DNA of 64,000 bases, from positions 4,546,889 to 4,610,888 of the forward strand of contig NW_006499603.1 of NCBI RefSeq assembly GCF_000471905.2, read 5' to 3'. The translations under genes were made by a program, and so were the position numbers. The notes below the pieces were generated by a model, which saw only the letters and a program-made list of their open reading frames with translations, searched no databases and was not told the DNA's origin. The DNA is from Amborella trichopoda (lineage: Eukaryota > Streptophyta > Magnoliopsida > Amborellales > Amborellaceae). This document shows, in pieces, positions 57,061 through 64,000 of the stretch. Numbering within the stretch: the stretch's first letter is position 1; each line of letters begins with the position of its first letter.

Positions 57061-58639
57061 TACACTAATAAAAGTGATGTCCGCCATGTCCCTTAACTTG
57101 CTGAATGATAGGATAGAGTTAGGGGAAAGTGAAATGGGAGGGTCGCACCCCCCAAAATTTATGATGAGACTATTGACTCTAAGGCAAGTGCCTATTGAAA
57201 ATCCCAATGCGTGTTGGGGACCGTCTGTGTGAGTATGAGGGCATTACAAAGTTGATTCACACACTTGTCATTGCTCTCCATCCTGAGAGATGGTAGAGGT
57301 CCTAAGCAATGGGATTGACTTAGCCCGATGGATAGGGCTTCTATTTCAGGAGTAGGTGAACTAAGGAGTGAGTGGGTAATACTTGAATAGTGAATGAGAA
57401 TGATTATGATTATGATTATAATGATTGGATGATAACTATGACATTGGAATGTGATGCCTGTAATTGATGTATTGATCGGATTACTGATTTACATGATAGT
57501 TGCACTATGACTTCTTATACTTGAAAGAACTGCTTATGATGCATGAATAGACTCATTTATGACGCATAACACCTAGATCTACTTATTGGGCTTTATAACT
57601 CATCCCCCTGTATCTCCCCTCTTGTAGATTGATAGCGACAGGTCGAGGGCCAGAAGCTCGCACTTTACAATTGGAAGAGGAAGCCTTATTCCTAAGAAGA
57701 AACTTAGACCTTGTATGTGGTTCGGCAGTTAGCTCTAAATTTTGTTCATTTTGGAAATATATAATATTGGGCCATGTTGCCCCAGACTCAAATGTAGGAA
57801 GAAATTTTAAGTAATGCCTTTTTATTGATGTATGGAAGCTCCAAATAGTAAATTTTCCTCTGTACTTAGAATTATTTATTTAGTTAATTTTCATGGTTAC
57901 CTTTGATAACCGAGATAAAGGCGTTGACTCCACTCCGACCTGAGTGACATACACCACCTTGGGATCACAAACCTGAATTCGGTCTCCCTCCATCGCGTAT
58001 GTGTTTACTAACATCTAGCGCCGACTGAGTTTCTAAAAGATAGTTTTTGCTAGGCATCAAATCTCTCACACGTACTATAGATCCTGCACGTGTCACCTTG
58101 AGCTATGCAACGCCGCTGGACAACTGCCACCATGTCCTAGCCTCACATGTGTGGAATGACAACCGTTCACCTCCCTGCGATGGTCCACCTCCTGCAACCG
58201 TCCAGCTTCAACGACAGTCCTTTTCCCTTCGCCCTTTGCATTCCCACCGGAAACTCTCCTCCACTACTGAAAATCCTCTACAAACTTCTCCCCAATACAC
58301 CGGGAAACCACTTACGCTCATCGAAAAACTACCAAAACTAGCGAAATGCCTAGACAGCCTATTGTTGCCACTGCCACCTCATTTTTCCCTTCGCTAGAAC
58401 TCACAAAACCACGGCCGGAATCCCCCTGCTTCGCTGTAGACTCCCTTTTCTCGCTGTAAGCACCTGCAACTCCAGCAAAACTTCAGCAAGCTCCATGGTT
58501 GCTTCACTGCCCTGGCCCGAGAACTCCTGCAAGGCACAGTCTTCCCTGCTTGCCCTTGCCGGAACCCTCTGCGTGCTCACCCAAGCTTTCACCGGAAATC
58601 TCCTTCTCACTGTTGAAATTTTTTTTACCTTCGGTGAAA

Positions 58640-58669
58640 AAGTGAAAATGGGGGTTAGCCCCTTATATA
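58640..58669 (-). promoter_or_regulatory. Antisense promoter of Tat-7
   Basis: The minus strand reads TATATAAGGGG from 58669, then a GGGGCTAACCCCC inverted repeat. TTTTCACC-GAA-GGTAAAA follows just below 58640. Upstream is GAGGGGCAATTGAGGG. This is the fourth copy of the antisense promoter, and its orientation relative to its own element is the same as in the other three. Confidence 0.7.
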
Positions 58670-58869
58670 GGCGGATCCTTCCCTCAATTGCCCCTCGCAA
58701 AATGGGACTTCCAGCCATCTCCATGGAGGCCAAATGTCAGTGAGTCGTATCGGGTCAGGTTCTGTCCAGAGGCCCAAGGAAAAAGTTTTTACCATCGCCC
58801 AAGAAATCCTATGCAATAAGAGATCAGAATCGGGTCGGGCTCGGGTCAGAGCCTGAACACTAATCCACG

Positions 58870-59190
58870 CCCAGTGTCAGTTATGTTGTCAAAACTACCT
58901 AGTTCCGGCTGTGTTTTCAGTAACCCCAATGTCGGTTGTGTTCTCAATGCCCAGCGTCAGCTAAGTGTTCAAGAGACAGTGGGTGGACATTCTCAGCTCC
59001 GACTACGTTTCAAAAGGCTTAGCGTCGGCCGAGTGTCCAAGGAACAGTGGTGGATGTTCTTAGCGTAGACTGCATTTTCAAAAGGCTTAGTGCTAGCTGC
59101 ATTTTCAAAAGGCTCAACATCGGTTGAGTGTCCAAGGAACAGTGCTGGACGTTCTCAACATCGGCATTGTTCTAAATAGTCCATTGTCAC
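58870..59190. repeat. CGTCGGCTGTGTT-type repeats (Tat-7)
   Basis: About nine imperfect units such as GTCGGTTGTGTTCTCAATG and GCGTCGGCCGAGTGTCCAAG, the reversed form of the CAGCCGGCGCTAG repeats of the other copies. Confidence 0.7.
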
Positions 59191-59229
59191 ATCCCCCATG
59201 CTAAAAGCTGTGTGTGTCCTACTACTACT

Positions 59230-59510
59230 ATCCCCAGTGAAGTTGTACCCTGACCGTGACCTATTATCCCCAGCAGAGTGGTATCGTTCTACTCAGGCCA
59301 TGACTTCTCATCCCTAGTGGGAGTCATACTTGTACTGCAGCTCGTTACCACTGCAACCCCCAGTGGGTCTGCCTCACACTTAGAAGTCAGGTACAATTTT
59401 TCACCTATAAGGAACCCATACTTGTTCTCATTATCCCTAAATGAAGCCGGTCTTCCCATCTGAACCCCTTGCCGATCTTAACTATTTTATCCTCAGGGAG
59501 TCAGATTCAC
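59230..59510 (-). repeat. PBS-like core repeats (Tat-7)
   Basis: ATCCCCAGTGAAGTTGTA and ATCCCTAGTGGGAGTCAT are reverse complements of the GACTCCACTGGGGAT-like core. Confidence 0.65.
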
Positions 59511-59559
59511 ATCTACAGACTTATTCCCCGTGCAGTGTCACCCACATGGCGACCCACAC

Positions 59560-59860
59560 CGTGGTCCTGGCTGCATGACCTTAAACTACATAGCTTTGGT
59601 CCAAGTACAAGACCCTTAATTGTATGGTCCAAACTATACGACCATAAACTATAGTGGAGGTCTAGCTACACGACCCTAAATAGCATAGGTCCAAACTATA
59701 TGATCTTAAACCATAGTGCACGTCCTGGCTGCATGACAATAAAAGGCTTAGCACCACGGCCCAAACTATATGACCTTAAACTGTAGCAGAGGTCTAAGTT
59801 GCACGACCTTAAACTGCATGGTCTTAGTTGTAAGACTTTAAACTGCATAACCATAGTCCA
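59560..59860. repeat. About 30-bp interspersed repeats (Tat-7)
   Basis: Reverse-complement copies of the family at 541-800, for example GGTCCAAACTATACGACC and TGCATGGTCTTAGTTG. Confidence 0.85.
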
Positions 59861-59861
59861 A

Positions 59862-60262
59862 GCTAAGTCAGCCATGAATTTGGACCTATTATGTGAGTTT
59901 GCTAACAATGGGTGGGGATTACACCCAAAGCTGGTTACCTCGATAAATTGAGGTACCCTACCCTCCAAGGAATAACTGATGCACAATGCAGACGAGTGCC
60001 GACCAAAGGCTCTGCAGCAGACCATCCAGAATAAACAAATAAGAAAGTCACTCCGACAAACCAAATACACCTCAAGAAGGCTAAGTCAGGTATGAATTTG
60101 GACCTGTGACACGAGACTACTAACAGTGGGTAGGGGTTATACCCAAAGCTGGTCACCTCGATAAACTGAGGTACCCTACCCGCTAAGGAATAACTGGTGC
60201 ACAATGCAGACGATCACCGACCAAAGGCTCTTTAGTTGTCTATCCAAGACAAAGAAACCCAG
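59862..60262. repeat. 218-bp tandem duplication (Tat-7)
   Basis: GCTAAGTCA starts the copies at 59862 and 60080. Both contain a CCAAAGCTGGTNACCTCGAT stretch and TGCACAATGCAGACGA. Tat-2 has a single copy at about 14520-14620. Confidence 0.9.
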
Positions 60263-60596
60263 ACCAAATGGGAACAATGTCCTTCACCATGTCACTCAAT
60301 TCAGATGGGCTTGATTCTGACTAATGAGGCCCGTACAAAATCCTCAGTTGTAGAATCACAAACAGTCCACACGAGGGTGAGGACTCCGACAAGATCCCTC
60401 AAAAAAGTCTTTTCTCCCCCTAAAGTCTCCACGGATGGACCTGTACATCGCATCCAAACGTTTGAGCATCCTAGTTGCAGCATTGCATGAATCTCCTCGG
60501 CGTTCATGTGGTCTTGTGGCTAAGATGAAAAGAGTAATAAAAGCTGAAGAAAATTTTTTGAATGTTGTCCTTATCATTTCTCTTGAAGCACAACAT

Positions 60597-60610
60597 TTGG
60601 TGGGGCAAAC
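60597..60610 (+). other. Polypurine tract of Tat-7
   Basis: TTGGTGGGGCAAAC stands directly before the LTR start TGTTTGAACAC at 60611. Confidence 0.8.
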
Positions 60611-62017
60611 TGTTTGAACACATTTCTCAGCACCTTGATCCCCGATGTGGAATAAAGAGGAAGCAAGTCAATAAAGCCTCAACATACAGTGGAAAGTTTG
60701 ACAGTCTCATAATGGCTCCAAAACTAGTCAAGATTGTCATAAGCACTTCAAAAGGCCACCCATCAAGTTTCATTGCAACTAGACATATCTAAGGCAGTGA
60801 ACACAAAGAAACAATTTCAACAAAATCGGCCTCTCGTACCTTGAAATAGACCCAATAATTAGAACTATATTGTCAATGTGTCAAACAGCTATGGGACTAC
60901 CACCATTGGATTCGACATGGTCGAAAACCCTTATGGGTCAAGTTTCGGCTTAATCGGGCACTCCAGGACAAAGTTATGGGTAAAATACCAAAAATAGGGT
61001 AAGTCGCATACTATTCCCGTATGGGCACCCTGCACCAAAACACCATTACAGGTGGTTGCTTTCCCAGTCACCGACAGTGACTTTTGGGGCCTATATCTCA
61101 CTCGTTCCAAGTCGGATCGTGCTCAAATTTTGTGAGCATGTTCGTCTCATCAAGACAAACGTTTCGATAGGTGGTACGCTCGTGATGATGCCCAGTAGGG
61201 AGAAAAACTAGAGAGAAGTTGCTGATTCGTGAAGAAAATTACAGAAATTTCAGCAGCAGCAAGTTTCATTCGAGCGACCAAATCACGACGTTCACGTACC
61301 CGATCGAAGCAAAACTAAATGCATTATGTGCATAAGGTCTGAGACCATCTCTGGTTCGATCCTCATGTACGATGAACGGTTGGATTTTACACATGGAGGC
61401 GTCGAAGCTGCTATAAATTCCGACCACCAGATGTCAAGATTCCAGCCAAAAACCCAAGACGACGAAATCTTTGTCCGGACATGAAATCGAGCTGTGTTTG
61501 TTGCAACGTGATCATGATGGCATGCTCAGTGTGATTCAGTGTAGAAACCAAGATAAACATCAAGAAACAAGCACACTATCGATCCAAAGTTTTCAATATT
61601 AATTCAAAATTCAAGTCTCATGATCATGGCTTACAAACATGATTCATGGCTTAAAGTTGGTATCAAATCGATCGTCATGCCGAGCCCTACAAATAAACAA
61701 TTATCTTCGATCAAACGGGCATCAGAGCAACCCCGGATCAGTCATGGAAGATCACGTAAGTTCTCGAGCAGCAGCAGAGACTATTTTGGAATTCCACACA
61801 TTCTCTATTTAGGAAATCTAAAAGTAGAGAAAAAGGGTAAATCCTTTGATAAATTCTTGAAACTTCTAAGAATATGATTGAAGACATTACAGATGATTGT
61901 TCTTAACAAGATATAAACAATCTGAAGCAAATATTTAAACAATAAATTAACATTGAGCCTACTGAAATCAATAAAGTAGGATATGGGATTAAAACCAGAC
62001 CAACAACTCCTACAAAA

Positions 62018-62654
62018 ATGTATTATCTGAGACCTTCTTCTGTTGATATCCAACATGAAAAAGACATTCTAATGGGGTCTGCCATCTATAATGGCAAAGC
62101 AATTGTCGAATGGAACTTAGATATGCTTAGTGAATATCAAACTCTTACCTTGCTTAGACATATGATGATGTATGCTACCGCTAGCATCAATAATGGAAAC
62201 CAGAACTCAGATGTGGCGAAGGTGATTATAATATGATTTACCGGACAACTTAGAGGTTGGTGGGATAATTATCTCACTGAGACAAAAAAATTATATTATG
62301 ACTGCTAAAAAGTAGTATACAAGAACCAGAGCAATACAGCCTGACCAAATATAGGCTGTACAAGTTACTGAAGATGAGTGTGTGAACACTCTAATATATA
62401 CTATTGCCCATCATTTTATAGGAAATACTAGTATCCTGACTCAAAGACAGTCAGATCTCTTGCAAAATCTCAGATTTCCTACCCTTTCACATTACAAATG
62501 GTATAAGGATACTTTTATGTCTAGACTTCTTACAGTTGAAGATAGTAGAGCTAGTTATTGGAAAGGACAATTCATTGCTGGACTTCCTAGACTATTTGCG
62601 AAAAAGGTCAAGAATAAGCTAAAAGCAGAAAACAATGGTGAGTTGAATTATTAG
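62018..62654 (+). pseudogene. Pararetroviral coat protein fossil
   Basis: Translation shows YYLRPSSVDIQHE and NGKAIVEWNLDMLSEYQTL (62018-62160), a TGQLRGWWDNYLTE segment near 62235-62290, and FPTLSHYKWYKDTFMSRLL with WKGQFIAGLPRLFAKKV (about 62490-62620). These are hallmark stretches of petuvirus and florendovirus capsid proteins. The protein would package viral DNA. The family assignment is strong, the genus less so. Broken copy. Confidence 0.85.
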
Positions 62655-62672
62655 ATCTATACTCTAGGTGAA

Positions 62673-63083
62673 TTGTCTACTAAAGTTTGTGCTACAGGCC
62701 TAGAAATATGCAAAGACCTAAAACGATGGAAACAATTAGAAAAACAAAACCTAACAAGAAGAAAAGAGTTGGGCGATTTTTGTGAACAATTTGGTTTTGA
62801 ATCTATAAAAACAAAACCCCACAAATCTCAAATTGATGAGAAAGGATTTGTTAAAGAATACAGGAAAAAATCTAAAAGATTTAGGAAACATTTTCTGAAG
62901 AAGAAAAGGGTGGATATTGAGGAAGATAATAAAGAAAAATCTTTCAGGCATAAAATAAAACCTATCGTCTGTAGAAAATGTGGAAAATTCGGACATCTTG
63001 CTAATAAATGTAGAACCAAAAGAAAGATAAATAACTTAAACATTGATGAGGGCCTTAAAAGGCAACTCAGTCAGATCTATTAA
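62673..63083 (+). pseudogene. Coat protein C-terminus with CCHC zinc knuckle
   Basis: A lysine/arginine-rich open stretch of 136 residues ends in CRKCGKFGHLANKC (62970-63011), a C-x2-C-x4-H-x4-C zinc knuckle as found at the C-terminus of caulimovirid coat proteins, where it binds the viral RNA. Confidence 0.85.
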
Positions 63084-63599
63084 CTTCTAATGATGACTCA
63101 GACTCTGAATAATTTATTAATATTATTGAAGATTCTGACTCCTCTACTGAGGAAGAATTATGCAATAATTCTGATTGTCAATGCGATTATTATAAATCAA
63201 TCTGTCTCATGATGGATTAGAAATTAATACTTTAACCCAGGAAGAAAATATCATTTAGACATTATAGACAAAATTGAGAATCCTGTTGATAAAAAAGAAG
63301 CTTTACTTACTTATATTTCTAAGTTAAAACCTAATAATAGAGATTTCTCTTAACAAAAAGATGATTACACTAAACCCACTTATGAGTTTAAAAATATTAT
63401 TAGTATGATGAAACAAAAAAAAAAGTCGAGAGGAACTTCCAAAGATACTATGGAAGAATTAAAACATTAAGTAAATAATATTAAACAAGAAATAAAACAG
63501 CTTGGATTAAGGATTGAACAATCAGAAACTCCTCAAACAGGAGAAAATGAATCTGTTACCCCTCTTATGGATGAATTTGAAGACCTTAACATCCCTAAA

Positions 63600-64000
63600 A
63601 ACAATCATATTTCTGATAAAAATATGAAAACCTTGACATATATCAATCTAGTTGATAAGGTTATATCTCAAAAATGGCATATTTATGTCACAACTGTTGT
63701 AAACAAAGTGTTCAACTTCCAGACTATCGCCTTAATCGACTCAGGCGTCGATTTGAATTGTATTAATGAAAGTCTTGTACCTTCTAGATATCTTGACAAG
63801 ACTACACAAATTTTGAATACTACTGATGGCAATAGAATGATGATCAATTATAAACTTTCAGATGCAGCAGTCTGCAATAATGGGGGCTTGCTTTATATTA
63901 CCATTTATAATGGTAAAAGGGTTATCTCAAGTTGTTATACTAGGGACACCTTTTTTGAACCTCTTATATCCGATAAAACTATTGGATTATGCCGACATAG
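63600..64000 (+). pseudogene. Pararetroviral aspartic protease fossil, cut by the window edge
   Basis: The translation contains IALIDSGVDLNCI (active-site D-S-G at 63738-63746), preceded by KWHIYVTTVVNKVFNF and followed by NGNRMMINYKLSDA-type sequence. It is a retropepsin-like protease in the order coat protein, protease, reverse transcriptase used by petuviruses and florendoviruses. The domain runs off the window. Confidence 0.85.

Larger units (their letters stand above)
55078..57949 (+). mobile_element. Probable solo LTR of a Del/Tekay-like gypsy (chromovirus) element, 2.87 kb
   Basis: It starts TGTAAGGACCACAAAATTTT and ends CTCCGACCTGAGTGACA, boundaries typical of Del/Tekay LTRs. Inside are three minisatellites, a promoter-like ACTTAAGCCCTCTCCC with a CTCTCTCTAAG leader near 55565-55640, and the ACTCATCCCCCTGTATCTCC / CTTGTAGATTGATAGCGACA stretch characteristic of the LTR 3' part. 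The flanking five bases (TCTTT and TACAC) do not match. No internal sequence of this family is present. Confidence 0.6.
57950..61801 (+). mobile_element. Tat-7: plus-strand 3' part of a Tat element
   Basis: Antisense region (57950-60596, inverted relative to the other copies), polypurine tract (60597-60610) and the first 1.2 kb of the 3' LTR (60611-61801). The LTR ends where pararetrovirus-like sequence starts. No gag or pol is seen. The left border is the Del-like LTR. Confidence 0.8.
61802..64000 (+). mobile_element. Endogenous pararetrovirus fragment (Caulimoviridae, petuvirus/florendovirus-like)
   Basis: Markedly AT-rich plus-strand sequence replaces the Tat-7 LTR from about 61802. In order it shows a coat protein (about 62018-62654), its basic C-terminus with a CCHC zinc knuckle (62673-63083), a charged linker, and the start of an aspartic protease (about 63640-64000). 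The reverse transcriptase would lie beyond the right edge. The first 200 bp hold no domain I can name. Such sequences are non-integrating DNA-virus fossils captured in plant chromosomes. It is broken in several places. Confidence 0.85.

Noticed and set aside
55500-57820. Possible host gene with splice-like GGTAAGTAG near 55740
   Set aside because: Boundaries and internal landmarks fit a Del/Tekay LTR better, and no coding segment longer than about 110 residues is present.
58047-58743. Frames of 110-116 residues on both strands
   Set aside because: They overlap each other across the antisense promoter region of Tat-7 and have no conserved counterpart.

Overview
The window is gene-poor, repeat-filled nuclear DNA of a seed plant, most likely a flowering plant. 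The evidence is Ty3/gypsy elements of the Tat lineage (reverse transcriptase and RNase H followed by a second, plant-type RNase H), a Del/Tekay-like LTR, an RTE-type LINE remnant and a fragment of an endogenous caulimovirid of the petuvirus/florendovirus kind. I found no convincing host gene, tRNA or rRNA. The species cannot be named from what is visible.

Layout. Positions 1-44846 are a three-level nest of Tat elements, all on the minus strand. The outer element (Tat-1) has its 5' LTR at 41840-44846 and its leader and gag start at 40619-41839; its gag, pol and antisense region resume at 9138-1 and run off the left edge. The middle element (Tat-2) sits inside it: 5' LTR 37350-40618, leader 37142-37349, then gag/pol 23150-18640, antisense region 18640-14069 and 3' LTR 14054-10800. 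The inner element (Tat-3) occupies 23155-37140. LTRs are paired by their very different U5 repeat modules. A plus-strand Tat LTR piece (9139-10799) lies at the left junction of the nest.

Positions 44847-47484 look like non-element DNA carrying a 5'-truncated RTE LINE (45415-46516). From 47485 rightwards come a plus-strand Tat remnant (47485-52193), a minus-strand Tat LTR facing it tail to tail (52194-55077), a probable solo Del/Tekay LTR (55078-57949), the 3' part of a plus-strand Tat element (57950-61801), and the pararetrovirus fragment (61802-64000), which runs off the right edge just past its protease.

Shared architecture of the Tat copies: LTRs of about 2.7-3.3 kb begin TGTTTGAA. Each holds about 1.3 kb of U3, a TATA box, an AATAAA signal, a long purine/pyrimidine tract, an array of short hairpins, and a conserved tail that ends just before a PBS reading TTGGCGACTCCACTGGG. 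Between pol and the polypurine tract is a 3-4.5 kb region with its own TATA box on the opposite strand, an opposite-strand coding segment in one copy, and several families of short tandem repeats. The most unusual signals are the U5 hairpin arrays, which keep the same position and shape while the stem sequences differ between elements, and the conserved antisense promoter with two small inverted repeats at its predicted start. All the retroelement and viral material is decayed and is described here as fossil.
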